From: Desulfuromonadaceae bacterium
Lineage (GTDB): Bacteria > Desulfobacterota > Desulfuromonadia > Geobacterales > Pseudopelobacteraceae
Direction of reading: 5' to 3'
Length of the DNA: 64,000 nucleotides
NCBI GenBank assembly: GCA_028683435.1
Contig: JAQUIG010000003.1
Span: forward strand, 1 to 64,000
Notes under the pieces: model-generated
Told to the model about the DNA's origin: nothing
The model's input: the letters and a program-made list of their open reading frames with translations, nothing else
Databases searched by the model: none
Translations under genes and position numbers: made by a program
Part shown: positions 7,633 through 16,168 of the stretch, one piece after another
Layout: every line of letters starts with the position of its first letter
Numbering within the stretch: position 1 is the first letter of the stretch

Positions 7633-8871
7633 TTGAATCAATCCAACCATCTCATGGGCAGACAGCCGATCCTGAACGGTCTTGAAGAGGTCGTCGGCTA
7701 TGAGTTACTCTTCCGCTCGCCGCAATCCACATCCTCGGCGGTTATCATAAACGCTTCCCACGCTACCTCCAGTGTCATCCTCAATATTCTTTCTCATTTC
7801 GGTGTCAGTGAAATTCTCGGGAATTATCGGGGTTTCATTAATGTGGATGCCGATATGCTGCTGAGTGAGGCGCTGGAGCTGCTCCCTGCGGATATGATCG
7901 GCCTGGAACTGCTGGAAGATATCATAATTACCCCGGAGATCATCGCCCGTTGCCGCAAACTTAAGGCCGACGGGTTCGTGCTGGCCCTTGATGACCATCG
8001 CTATAATCCGGCATACGAGGAACTCTACGCCGGAGTGGTCGATATCGTCAAAATCGACATGATTGCGACGCCGTTGGAGGACCTTTACCGGGAAGTTGAG
8101 CAATTCAGACGTTATCCGGTACAGCTTCTGGCAGAAAAAGTCGACAGCAGGCATGTGTATCTTCGCTGTCGCAAGATGGGATTCGAACTTTTTCAGGGAT
8201 ACTTTTTTGCCCGTCCGTCACTGATGCAGAAGTCCCGGATGGAAAACTCGGCCGGCACATTTTTCAAGCTGATGCAGCAATTAGCTGCTGATGCGGAAAT
8301 TGACGAAATAGAACAGACATTTAAGCAAAGCCCGGCGCTTACGTACAAACTCCTGCTGCTGGTAAATTCGGTCTCTTGTTCGACGCGAGAAAAGATCCGC
8401 ACGGTCCTCCACGCGATAACCCAGATCGGTTTGGAACATCTCCATCGCTGGGTGCATCTTGCAATTTTTGCTGATGATGGCGGTTCTGAATTGAATAGTG
8501 CCATCCTTGATATGGCTGCAGTTCGTGCGGCATTTATGGAGGAAATGGCGAGCTTAAAGCCTCAAAATCCGCTGTTGCTGCGCCACGCTCAACCCGAAGA
8601 AGCCTTCATGGTCGGCACCCTCTCGATGCTGAAAGATATTTACGATATTGATTTGAAGGAGATTGTGACCCAGTTGAATTTGTCGGACGATATTCAGGAT
8701 GCGCTGCTCAATCGGGGGGGAGATCTTGGAACGTTGCTCTGTTTGGCCGAGATGATGGAGTCGCTTGAGCTTGATGAGGCCGCAGAGTGTCTCGGAAGAC
8801 TGGGGATCTCGCTTGACACCGTTATTACCTGTCAGAAAAAGGCCTACAACTGGCGGAACAAGCTGCGCTGA
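7633..8871 (+). CDS. EAL-HDOD (YuxH-type) signalling protein
   Basis: A 412-residue protein with an EAL-like domain (about 1-200) followed by an HDOD domain (about 205-400). The EAL half is degenerate: ELLFR stands at the signature position and DDHRYNP replaces the catalytic DDFG region, while AEKVD and LFQGYFFARP remain. It is therefore probably a c-di-GMP-insensitive or binding-only regulator, not a phosphodiesterase. HDOD domains are typical of signalling proteins without HD hydrolase residues. The start is a TTG at 7633 with GGAG 7 bases upstream; an in-frame ATG at 7654 is the alternative. The 3' end overlaps the convergent histidine kinase gene by 47 bases. Confidence 0.85.
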   Translation: MNQSNHLMGRQPILNGLEEVVGYELLFRSPQSTSSAVIINASHATSSVILNILSHFGVSEILGNYRGFINVDADMLLSEALELLPADMIGLELLEDIIITPEIIARCRKLKADGFVLALDDHRYNPAYEELYAGVVDIVKIDMIATPLEDLYREVEQFRRYPVQLLAEKVDSRHVYLRCRKMGFELFQGYFFARPSLMQKSRMENSAGTFFKLMQQLAADAEIDEIEQTFKQSPALTYKLLLLVNSVSCSTREKIRTVLHAITQIGLEHLHRWVHLAIFADDGGSELNSAILDMAAVRAAFMEEMASLKPQNPLLLRHAQPEEAFMVGTLSMLKDIYDIDLKEIVTQLNLSDDIQDALLNRGGDLGTLLCLAEMMESLELDEAAECLGRLGISLDTVITCQKKAYNWRNKLR

Positions 8872-9628
8872 CGACCGGCGCCATTTCTCTGATTATCGGT
8901 AATCTTACGCTAAAAGTTGTCCCGCCGCCGTTTCTGCTTTTTACAATAATTCCCCCCCCCATATTTTCCACCAGTTTTTTTGTGACAAACAGCCCCAGTC
9001 CCGTCCCTTCACCCGGTTTCTTCGTTGTAAAATAACGGTCAAAGATCCTCTCGATCGCTTCGGGCGGAATTCCCGGGCCATTATCGGTAATGGTAAAGCA
9101 TATCGAGTCATTCCCGGCTGCAGCAGTTTCAACCAAGAGCTTGCCCCCGCTGTTTTCCATGGCTTGCAGGGCATTCATGATGATATTGAGTAGAATCTGC
9201 TTCAACAGGTTGGCGTCCACGCGTAAAACCGGCAACGTGTAGTCAAGCTGCGTGAGGACGACAACTCCGCGCCGCGCTGCTTCAAAGTTCAAAAAGTTGA
9301 GAATGAAATCGACGGTGACATTGAGATCGGCCTCACCGATGGTTTCATCGTGGCTGCTGAATTTCAGTAGTCCCTTGGTCAGCTGTGACAGGCGCTGCGC
9401 TTCCGAACTGATGCGGGCGATCATTTCCCTCACGGCCTCCGAAACACCTTCCTCGCGCATGATCATCTGAGATGCCGATATTATGACGGAGAGCGGAGCA
9501 TTCAGTTCATGCACGACCCCCGCAGAAATCTTGCCCAGTTCGGCCATTTTTTCGTTATAGGCCAACTGGCGCAGCAGGTCAGTGGAGATAATCTCTTCAT
9601 CAGTATGCCCGGCAACTGAATCCTTCAT
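8825..9628 (-). CDS. Soluble sensor histidine kinase
   Basis: A 267-residue kinase with only a short N-terminus (about 25 residues), a HisKA dimerisation domain with His40 in the H-box VVHELNAPLS, and an HATPase domain with N-box NIIMNALQAM (Asn152), DNGPGIP (182-188) and GEGTGLGL (206-213). No membrane segment or sensor domain is visible, so the input must come through a partner protein, as in NtrB-like or GnfK-like kinases. No response regulator gene adjoins it. Its place between the nif operon and glnK-amt suggests nitrogen control, but that is inference. A strong hairpin stands directly ahead of its start. Confidence 0.88.
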   Translation of the reverse strand: MKDSVAGHTDEEIISTDLLRQLAYNEKMAELGKISAGVVHELNAPLSVIISASQMIMREEGVSEAVREMIARISSEAQRLSQLTKGLLKFSSHDETIGEADLNVTVDFILNFLNFEAARRGVVVLTQLDYTLPVLRVDANLLKQILLNIIMNALQAMENSGGKLLVETAAAGNDSICFTITDNGPGIPPEAIERIFDRYFTTKKPGEGTGLGLFVTKKLVENMGGGIIVKSRNGGGTTFSVRLPIIREMAPVVSAACSASCRPFSDR

Positions 9629-9648
9629 TTATGCTCCAGATGGTCAGG

Positions 9649-9672
9649 AAACCGCCCGCAAACGGGCGGTTT
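9649..9672. promoter_or_regulatory. Hairpin in the leader of the histidine kinase gene
   Basis: AAACCGCCCG (9649-9658) pairs perfectly with CGGGCGGTTT (9663-9672) around a four-base loop. On the minus strand it ends 20 bases before the kinase ATG. Each side has only three T after the stem, so it is at most a weak bidirectional terminator; attenuation or insulation of the kinase gene is possible. Confidence 0.5.
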
Positions 9673-10001
9673 AGTGGTAGCACAAGTTCTGCAAGAATCT
9701 TACCGAACAGTTATAAAAGCTTGAATACGCGTCGTTTACCGGCTGCCGGCAAAATGTTAAAATTTCAGGAGGTGGGATATACCGTCAAATATGCATTTAT
9801 TTTGTGCATGCTGCCTGTTTCGCCTGCAAAAAAGACAACCCTCTATAGCTTTGATCAGTTGCGTGAGTCGATGAGGGCGTTGTGGAGTGTATGAAGCTTA
9901 AATCAGGCATAAGGTTGCATTTTTCGAAGTGAGTGACGTAGTAAGCGATCTTTGCCACTACGGGGAACTCCAATAAGATAATATACAGGTACGACTAAAT
10001 T
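9673..10001. other. Intergenic stretch without a supported gene
   Basis: About 330 bases between the kinase leader hairpin and the amt terminator. A frame of 87 codons runs through 9631-9894 but has no credible ribosome site at its start and no recognisable protein features. A small inverted repeat (CGTAGT 9937-9942 with ACTACG 9957-9962) is present. I see no promoter with good matches. Confidence 0.6.
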
Positions 10002-10038
10002 AAAAAAGCCGCTCATCCTTTCAAAAAGGTTAGCGGCT
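10002..10038 (-). terminator. Intrinsic terminator of the porin-glnK-amt unit
   Basis: On the minus strand AGCCGCTAACC pairs with a near-complement ending in AGCGGCT, followed directly by six T. It lies 34 bases beyond the amt stop, the expected place for the operon end. Confidence 0.85.
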
Positions 10039-10071
10039 GATTTATGCGAAGTTATGCTGTTTTTATACAGG

Positions 10072-11559
10072 TTACATATTGTAACCACTTTCCGAGTGCT
10101 GCGTCTGGTCGAGTCCCATGATTTCATCTTCCTTCTCAACGCGCAGACCGATGGTTTTGTCAAGAACGAAGGCAAGTATCAGCGTAACGATAAAAGCGTA
10201 GGCGCCTGCAGCCAGAACGGCGATCAGCTGGATCATCAGCTGCTTGAAGTTCCCGGCCAGCAGGCCGGTGGCGCCGACGGTAGCAAATACACCGGTCATG
10301 ATGGCACCAAAGGTTCCGCCGATGCCATGTACGCCGAAGGCATCAAGGGAGTCGTCATATTTCAGTTTTGCTTTCAACAGGATGCCGCCGTAGCAGACGA
10401 GGCCTGCCATAATTCCCATCAGCAGTGCTGCGCCCGGCTGGACAAAACCGGCTGCAGGAGTGATGACAACCAGACCGGCTACGACACCGGAGCCAAACCC
10501 GAGAGCAGAAGGCTTGCCGGAGTGGATCCATTCGGCGATCATCCAGGAAAGACCGGCTGCAGCTGGCGCGATGGTGGTTGTGGCAAAGGCGAGTCCAGCC
10601 AGGCCACCGGCAGCATCAGAGTTGTTTACGCCGACAATTGCCGAACCGGCATTGAAGCCGAACCATCCGAACCAGAGCAGACCGACGCCCAGCAGAGTCA
10701 ACGGCAGATTGTGCGGGGCCATACGCTCATTGGGAAAGCCGTGGCGCTTGCCGAGGAAAATGAGGAAGGCCAGGGCCGATATACCTGAAGAGAGGTGAAC
10801 GACGGTGCCGCCGGCAAAATCGAGTGCGCCTTTTTTGAACAGCCAGCCGTCAGTCATCCAGACCCAGTGAGCGAGCGGGTCATAAACAAGTGTTGTCCAG
10901 AGGAGGATGAAGATGCAGTAGGCGGAAAACTTGACGCGCTCAGCCATGGCGCCCGAGATCAGTGCCACGGTAATCATGGCGAACATGCACTGATACATTG
11001 CAAAAACCAGCTCCGGGATGGCGCCCGGCTCTTTGGTATAGTTCTGAAAAAGTGCGTATTCTACAGCGCCGCTGGCAGCGTCTTTCATTATGATCAGGCC
11101 GTTCAGCATGAATTTGCTGAAGTCGCCGACAAGCCCCATACCACCCAGATCTGGTGCAAATGCGAGTGAATAGCCGACAACAGCCCACTGTACTCCGACT
11201 ATACCCATGGCAACCAGGGAGTGCATCATCGTTGAGAGGACGTTTTTCTGCCGCACCATGCCGCCGTAGAAGAGGGCCAGACCGGGGATCATCAGTAGAA
11301 CCAGTGCCGATGAAACCAGCATCCAGGCGGTGTCGCCGGTGTTGAGTACCGGTTTGACATCTGGCGGGGTAGCTGGAGCTGCTACAGGGACTGCCGCATC
11401 AGCAGGCTTTGCCGCTTCTGCTGCTGGAGTTGCCGTTGTCGCCACATTGGTCGCTGCTGCCGGTGCAGCAGCCATTTTTTCTTCAGCTATTGCGGCAATC
11501 GGAGCCAGTCCGGCCAAAATAATAAGCATCAGAGATGCAAGGTATAGTTTTAATTTCAT
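10072..11559 (-). CDS. amt: Ammonium transporter Amt
   Basis: An inner-membrane ammonium channel of 495 residues. A cleavable signal sequence (MKLKLYLASLMLIILAGLAP, cut near AIA-EE) and an Ala/Pro-rich linker precede about 11 transmembrane helices. The pore histidines sit in GGTVVHLSSG and DAFGVHGIGG, and the short cytoplasmic tail ends in GLRVEKEDEIMGL, the region contacted by PII. GGAGGA precedes the ATG. glnK lies 37 bases upstream in the same operon, the classic PII/Amt pair in which uridylylation-free GlnK plugs the channel when ammonium is plentiful. The Ala-rich segment after the signal is longer than in E. coli AmtB. Confidence 0.96.
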   Translation of the reverse strand: MKLKLYLASLMLIILAGLAPIAAIAEEKMAAAPAAATNVATTATPAAEAAKPADAAVPVAAPATPPDVKPVLNTGDTAWMLVSSALVLLMIPGLALFYGGMVRQKNVLSTMMHSLVAMGIVGVQWAVVGYSLAFAPDLGGMGLVGDFSKFMLNGLIIMKDAASGAVEYALFQNYTKEPGAIPELVFAMYQCMFAMITVALISGAMAERVKFSAYCIFILLWTTLVYDPLAHWVWMTDGWLFKKGALDFAGGTVVHLSSGISALAFLIFLGKRHGFPNERMAPHNLPLTLLGVGLLWFGWFGFNAGSAIVGVNNSDAAGGLAGLAFATTTIAPAAAGLSWMIAEWIHSGKPSALGFGSGVVAGLVVITPAAGFVQPGAALLMGIMAGLVCYGGILLKAKLKYDDSLDAFGVHGIGGTFGAIMTGVFATVGATGLLAGNFKQLMIQLIAVLAAGAYAFIVTLILAFVLDKTIGLRVEKEDEIMGLDQTQHSESGYNM

Positions 11560-11596
11560 AGTAGTATCCTCCGTTTATTGTGGGTAGCAGCTGTTG

Positions 11597-11974
<378 letters not shown>

Positions 11975-11976
11975 TC

Positions 11977-12015
11977 AAAAAAACGAGGGGGAGGATGCAC
12001 CCACCGTACCCCTCG
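11977..12015 (-). terminator. Internal terminator between the porin-like gene and glnK
   Basis: On the minus strand CGAGGGG (12015-12009) pairs with CCCCTCG (11990-11984), followed by seven T (11983-11977). The hairpin lies 18 bases after the porin-like stop and 41 bases before glnK. The gap has no room for a separate sigma-54 promoter downstream of it, which suggests regulated attenuation or antitermination of glnK-amt. Confidence 0.8.
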
Positions 12016-12033
12016 CATGGCAGGAGGAACAGC

Positions 12034-12768
12034 CTAGAAATTAATGTCCAACTGGGTTGTGACAGTCGGTTTACCACCCGATGAAATTTTATTATAGAAA
12101 TTGGCGCCAACCAGAAGGGAAACCTGCTTGGAAAATGCCCACGATCCACCAACGCTGACAGCACCAAGAAAATTATTGCCGCTCTGATAATCTACGGCCA
12201 GCCAGAGTTTGTCGGATATTTCACTCATGGTGCGGTCCCATGATGCAAGAAGACCGGTATTCTGGGCACCCAGAGAACTTTCAGCGCCATTGTAGCCGCC
12301 AACAGATAACCGCCCGATAACCGGAAAGGTCTTTGCGATGAGGCCGTAGGCGACATTTGATGAGAGAGCATTGCTGGCGGTGTTCATGCCAAACATACCG
12401 GCGGCGACTGCAGGCATGCCGGCAAAAAAGGCATCTTCAGGTATTCCGGCCTTGAAGTTGAAGTACGCAGGATGGCTTGAAGCCAAGCTTCCGGCATTAT
12501 TGTCGGTTATATAGTCGGCCCCGACCTCGATCTTGAATTTTTCAAGCGGCAGAATGCCGGCCGTTACGCCCACATCATATGTATTCACGCCGGCATCAGG
12601 AGCGTTCGAGGTGCGGGCATAGTTATCAATGCTTATGTTAACTTCTTTAAAACCCTTTACATCTGTTGAGGGGATCCAGACCTGCCCCGAGAACGTTGCC
12701 ATTGCCGAACTGCTTGCCAGTGCCACGATTGCTGCCGCTAACGCTACCATTTTTACACTTTTCATCAT
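12034..12768 (-). CDS. Outer-membrane beta-barrel (porin-like) protein in the glnK-amt unit
   Basis: A 244-residue exported protein with a signal peptide cut near AMA-TF at about residue 25 and alternating beta-strand sequence throughout. It ends in DINF, the terminal phenylalanine expected of a BAM-assembled barrel. I do not recognise a named family. It is first in a unit with glnK and amt and behind a sigma-54 promoter, so it could help ammonium or another nitrogen source cross the outer membrane; this is inference from position. AAGGAGA precedes two adjacent ATG codons, either of which could start it. Confidence 0.75.
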   Translation of the reverse strand: MMKSVKMVALAAAIVALASSSAMATFSGQVWIPSTDVKGFKEVNISIDNYARTSNAPDAGVNTYDVGVTAGILPLEKFKIEVGADYITDNNAGSLASSHPAYFNFKAGIPEDAFFAGMPAVAAGMFGMNTASNALSSNVAYGLIAKTFPVIGRLSVGGYNGAESSLGAQNTGLLASWDRTMSEISDKLWLAVDYQSGNNFLGAVSVGGSWAFSKQVSLLVGANFYNKISSGGKPTVTTQLDINF

Positions 12769-12911
12769 CTTCTCCTTTTCATCGTTGATTTTGAACGGTG
12801 ATCAGATGAAAGCTTCGTTGGTTCCATCGCTGCACGTTCTGTTGAAGTTGACTGCTGTTGGCCACAACAATTCATACTATCGTAGGTGCATTCCATTTTA
12901 ATTTGTAGCTC

Positions 12912-12928
12912 AGCAGGTTACGTGCCAA
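12912..12928 (-). promoter_or_regulatory. Sigma-54 promoter of the porin-glnK-amt unit
   Basis: The minus strand reads TTGGCACGTAACCTGCT: TGGCAC as the -24 element, five bases, then CTGCT as the -12 element. The invariant GG and GC have the required spacing of ten bases between them. The start site would be near 12900, giving a leader of about 130 bases. This fits nitrogen control by an NtrC-type activator. Confidence 0.8.
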
Positions 12929-12973
12929 TAATAAAAAAGCTGTTTTTACAGGTAGTTGTGCTATGGAGTGGCG

Positions 12974-13037
12974 TGGCATACCGCCAATAAAGGCCCCCTA
13001 TGCCATATATCTGCTTATTTTGTAGGCACGACTGCCT
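12974..13037. promoter_or_regulatory. Inverted repeats upstream of the sigma-54 promoter
   Basis: TGGCATA (12974-12980) and TATGCCA (12999-13005) are exact inverted copies 18 bases apart; AGGCA-CGAC-TGCCT (13024-13037) is a second palindrome. They lie about 45-110 bases upstream of the sigma-54 promoter, where enhancer-binding activators normally bind. They could equally serve the divergent Rieske gene. The motif matches no activator site I can name. Confidence 0.45.
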
Positions 13038-13152
13038 GTGTAATTATCGTCATGGGGTGTGGAAGTACGGAGCAGATTGGTAGAAGCGGTTGACGGGGAT
13101 GGCCTTTTTAAGGTAGGTTTAATACTTAAATTACCGCCAAGGAGGGAGTCGT

Positions 13153-13449
13153 ATGGACAACGTTGCAAAAATCAGCGAAGTACCTAATTTCGGTAAAAAG
13201 GTTGTATCAATTTCCGGCAGGGAAATCCTGCTGGTCAACGTCAAAGGGACTATCTATGCGTTTGAAAACGAGTGCCCCCACCAGGGGAGTCCGATGAGTG
13301 CCGCAGTCGTTAAGGATGGCTACATCTCCTGCCCGCGGCACGGCTACCGTTTCAGTCTGACGGATGGACACTGTGCTGAACATCCGGAATTTATTCTGGC
13401 AACATTTTCGGTACAACTGAATGGAGATGATATTCTGGTCGATTTGTGA
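13153..13449 (+). CDS. Rieske-type [2Fe-2S] ferredoxin
   Basis: A 98-residue small Rieske protein, the size of dioxygenase ferredoxins and NirD. The cluster ligands are visible as CPHQG (about 40-44) and CPRHGYRF (about 60-67), the paired CxH and CxxH motifs. No oxygenase or nitrite reductase gene adjoins it, so the redox partner is unknown. GGAGGGAG lies ahead of the ATG. A weak promoter (TTGACG at 13090, 18 bases, TAGGTT) is possible. It is separated from the divergent porin gene by about 380 bases that hold the sigma-54 promoter and inverted repeats. Confidence 0.88.
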   Translation: MDNVAKISEVPNFGKKVVSISGREILLVNVKGTIYAFENECPHQGSPMSAAVVKDGYISCPRHGYRFSLTDGHCAEHPEFILATFSVQLNGDDILVDL

Positions 13450-13474
13450 AACGCCAATAAAGTGTGATCTGTAC

Positions 13475-13508
13475 TGTGGGTGACAACTGGTTTTGTCATT
13501 TGCCCACA
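13475..13508. other. Bulged hairpin after the Rieske gene
   Basis: TGTGGG-TGACAA pairs with TTGTCA-(TTTG bulge)-CCCACA around a CTGGTT loop: 12 base pairs interrupted by one four-base bulge. No T-run follows, so it is not a clear terminator. Confidence 0.4.
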
Positions 13509-13548
13509 TGCGGGAAACAAAAAAGACTAAAAGAGTATTTTTATCTTA

Positions 13549-13577
13549 TTGACAGCTGTCATATTGACTGGTATTAG
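13549..13577 (+). promoter_or_regulatory. Sigma-70 promoter of the peroxiredoxin gene with palindrome
   Basis: TTGACA (13549-13554), a 17-base spacer and TATTAG (13572-13577). The perfect ten-base palindrome GACAGCTGTC (13551-13560) overlaps the -35 element, a good place for a repressor or activator dimer. Confidence 0.6.
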
Positions 13578-13621
13578 ATAGTGCATACGTTTTGACTTCA
13601 ATTTTAAAGGAGAACCATCCA

Positions 13622-14218
13622 ATGTGCCTTACAACTCTCGTAACTCAGCAAGCTCCAGATTTCACCGCCGAGGCGGTTATGCCCGACAACAGTTTTGGTT
13701 CGATTACTCTTTCGGCTCTCAAGGGAAAATATGCCCTGCTCCTTTTCTATCCGCTCGACTTCACCTTTGTCTGCCCTTCCGAAATCCTGGCTTTCAACAA
13801 AAAAATAGCTGAGTTTAAAGCCAGAAACTGCGAAGTTATCGGCGTTTCTGTCGACTCAAAATACACGCACCTGGCTTGGAAGAATACCGCTGTTGAAAAC
13901 GGCGGTATCGGCAACATCCAATTTCCACTTGTACAGGACCTGAATAAGGAGATTTCTAAATCATACGGTATTCTCCTTGGCGCTTCTGTTGCCCTTCGTG
14001 GTCTGTTCCTGATCGATCCTACCGGTACGGTCCGCCACTGCGTCATCAATGACCTGCCACTGGGGAGAAACGTTGAAGAAGCCCTTCGCATGGTTGATGC
14101 CGTCCAGTTTTCCGATACGCACGGAGAAGTCTGCCCCGCCAACTGGAAACAGGGTGAAGAAGCCATGGAACCGACCGCTGAGGGGGTCGCAACATATCTT
14201 GCCAAACACTCAAAATAG
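13622..14218 (+). CDS. 2-Cys peroxiredoxin (AhpC/Prx1 type)
   Basis: A 198-residue thiol peroxidase that reduces hydrogen peroxide and organic peroxides. The peroxidatic cysteine is in FYPLDFTFVCPSE (about Cys51) and the resolving cysteine in HGEVCPANW near 168, so it is a typical 2-Cys enzyme. The start chosen is the ATG at 13622 (MCLTTLVTQ) behind AAAGGAGAA; ten upstream in-frame codons lack a ribosome site. It stands alone with its own promoter. Electrons would come from thioredoxin or an AhpF-like reductase encoded elsewhere. Confidence 0.94.
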   Translation: MCLTTLVTQQAPDFTAEAVMPDNSFGSITLSALKGKYALLLFYPLDFTFVCPSEILAFNKKIAEFKARNCEVIGVSVDSKYTHLAWKNTAVENGGIGNIQFPLVQDLNKEISKSYGILLGASVALRGLFLIDPTGTVRHCVINDLPLGRNVEEALRMVDAVQFSDTHGEVCPANWKQGEEAMEPTAEGVATYLAKHSK

Positions 14219-14237
14219 GGTTTTATTTTTAAACCTC

Positions 14238-14267
14238 TTGACTTTAAGAGTATAACTTTTCTACTAT
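14238..14267 (+). promoter_or_regulatory. Candidate promoter of the leuA T-box transcript
   Basis: TTGACT (14238-14243), an 18-base spacer and TACTAT (14262-14267). A start near 14274 would put the conserved GAGGAGTAG of the leader about 20 bases into the RNA, as expected for T-box leaders. Confidence 0.55.
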
Positions 14268-14274
14268 GCATTAA

Positions 14275-14510
14275 ATTGTAAAGGCAATGAAGAGGAGTAG
14301 TAACCATTTACGTGCTTTTCAGAGAGCCGGTGGCTGGTGCGAACCGGTAAGCATCGTGGTGAACTCGCCTTGGAGCCGCTCTGGTGACAGGTAGTCAGAG
14401 TCGTGAGCCTGCGTTAAAGGCGTATGAAGGCCTGATTGTTTTCAGGTGAATTGGGTGGTACCGCGGATGGCTCAAAACCTCTGCCCCAAATATTGGGGTA
14501 GGGGTTTTTT
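14275..14510 (+). promoter_or_regulatory. T-box leader controlling leuA (leucine tRNA sensor)
   Basis: A full T-box leader: GAGGAGTAG (from about 14292), the AGAGAG motif (14321), a specifier region GTGAACTCGCC, the T-box GGGTGGTACCGCGG (14453-14466), then a terminator with a stem around ATA (CCTCTGCCCCAA with TTGGGGTAGGGG) and six T (14505-14510). The likely specifier is CTC (14364-14366), a leucine codon followed by the usual purine. Uncharged tRNA-Leu would stabilise the antiterminator and allow leuA transcription. T-boxes are rare outside Gram-positives, but Deltaproteobacterial leuA leaders are known. Confidence 0.93.
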
Positions 14511-14579
14511 AATTTGTGGCTGCAAACAGCTATGCGAGAAAACAAACGGTCTCGCAGGACATTGAAAGGGGTGCAAACA

Positions 14580-16133
14580 ATGGCAAAGACAGCGAAGAAA
14601 GATGACCGGAAGATTATCAGGATTTTTGACACGACCCTGAGGGATGGGGAACAGGCACCAGGCAACAGCATGAACATCGAGGAGAAACTGCGGATCGCCA
14701 AACAGCTGCAGAAAATGAATGTCGATGTCATCGAAGCCGGTTTTCCGATCGCATCCGATGGGGATTTCGAGGCGGTTAAAAAGATCGCCCAGACAATCAA
14801 AGGACCCGAGATTGCGGGGCTCTGCCGTTCAAGCGAGAAAGATATCGACCGGGCCTGGGAAGCTCTGAAATACGCCGGCGAGAAGGGGCGTATTCACACG
14901 TTTATCGCCACCTCCGACATCCACATGAAATACAAGCTGCAGATGGAGCCGGACAAAGTTCTTGCGGCGGCCGTCAAGGCGGTCAAGCGTGCCGCCTCGT
15001 ACACCCCCAATGTCGAGTTTTCCTGTGAGGATGCCGTACGCACCCGCCTGCCGTTCCTTGCCGAAGTTGTCGAGGCTGTCATCGCCGCCGGTGCAACGAC
15101 CGTCAACATACCGGATACGGTCGGTTATACGATCCCGTTCGAGTATTTCAACATCATAAAGTTCCTTAAAGACACGGTGCCGAACATCGACAAGGCAATT
15201 ATCTCCGTCCATTGCCATAACGACCTGGGGCTGTCGGTTGCCAACTCGATCGCTGCCATCCAGGCTGGTGCCGGTCAGGTTGAGTGTACCATTAACGGCA
15301 TCGGCGAGCGGGCCGGCAACTGTTCGCTGGAAGAGTTTGTCATGATCCTGCGAACCCGTCGCGATATTCTCCCTTTCGCAACAAATATCGTAACAGAGCA
15401 GCTTACACCGGCCAGCCGTTTATTGACTATGGTCACCGGGATTGCAGTACAGCCGAATAAGTCGATCGTCGGCGCTAACGCCTTTGCCCACGAGGCGGGC
15501 ATCCACCAGCACGGGATGATGATGGATAAAACCACCTACGAAATCATGACTCCTGAGTCGGTAGGCCTTTCGGCAAGCGCCATCATCCTTGGCAAACATT
15601 CCGGGCATCACGCTCTTCGCAAGCGGCTGGTTGAATTAGGCCACGAACTTGATGAGGTACAGTTCCGCCGGGCCTTTGATCGTTTCAAGGAGCTTGCCGA
15701 TCTGAAAAAAGAAATCTTTGACGAAGATCTTGATGCCATTGTTACCGACGAGGCTCGGGAAGAAGATCAGTACAAGCTTGATCACGTCACCGTCACCTGC
15801 GGCTCGTTTGCTGTCGCGACGGCAACAGTCCAGATGGAAGTCAACGGCGTCACTGTGCGTACGGCGGAACTGGGTGACGGTCCGGTTGACTCGACGTTCA
15901 AGGCTATCAGGAAACTGACAAAGTCAAAGGCAAAGCTTTCGCAGTACAACGTCGGCTCCATTACCGGCGGTACTGATGCCCAGGGTGAAGTAACCGTGCG
16001 AGTCTCTGAAGGGAACCATACTGTTGTCGGCAAGGGGGCCTCAACCGACATTATCGTTGCCTCGGCAAAAGCGTATATACATGCACTCAACCGGCTGAAC
16101 AACAAACAGAAACGGCTGACTGACGCGGTCTAA
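14580..16133 (+). CDS. leuA: 2-isopropylmalate synthase LeuA
   Basis: LeuA joins acetyl-CoA and 2-oxoisovalerate in the first committed step of leucine synthesis. The 517-residue protein opens its TIM barrel with IFDTTLRDGEQAPGNSM (about 17-33), has the metal ligands in HCHNDLG (about 215) and NGIGERAGNC, and ends in the LeuA allosteric dimer domain (about 390-510). The length fits the long, leucine-inhibited bacterial type. The ATG at 14580 follows AAGGGG; a frame open further upstream would run into the T-box terminator and is rejected. Control is by the T-box leader immediately upstream. Confidence 0.95.
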   Translation: MAKTAKKDDRKIIRIFDTTLRDGEQAPGNSMNIEEKLRIAKQLQKMNVDVIEAGFPIASDGDFEAVKKIAQTIKGPEIAGLCRSSEKDIDRAWEALKYAGEKGRIHTFIATSDIHMKYKLQMEPDKVLAAAVKAVKRAASYTPNVEFSCEDAVRTRLPFLAEVVEAVIAAGATTVNIPDTVGYTIPFEYFNIIKFLKDTVPNIDKAIISVHCHNDLGLSVANSIAAIQAGAGQVECTINGIGERAGNCSLEEFVMILRTRRDILPFATNIVTEQLTPASRLLTMVTGIAVQPNKSIVGANAFAHEAGIHQHGMMMDKTTYEIMTPESVGLSASAIILGKHSGHHALRKRLVELGHELDEVQFRRAFDRFKELADLKKEIFDEDLDAIVTDEAREEDQYKLDHVTVTCGSFAVATATVQMEVNGVTVRTAELGDGPVDSTFKAIRKLTKSKAKLSQYNVGSITGGTDAQGEVTVRVSEGNHTVVGKGASTDIIVASAKAYIHALNRLNNKQKRLTDAV

Positions 16134-16168
16134 GCGGCCGCTGTTTTTCTGCACCACTGAAAAAGCTG

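Noticed and set aside
9631-9894. Open frame of 87 codons in the gap between the kinase and amt
   Set aside because: Starts next to the hairpin without a ribosome site, no recognisable protein features, and composition like non-coding sequence.
10054-11345. Several plus-strand frames across amt
   Set aside because: They are antisense to a clear Amt protein and carry His/Gln/Arg-rich translations typical of shadow frames.
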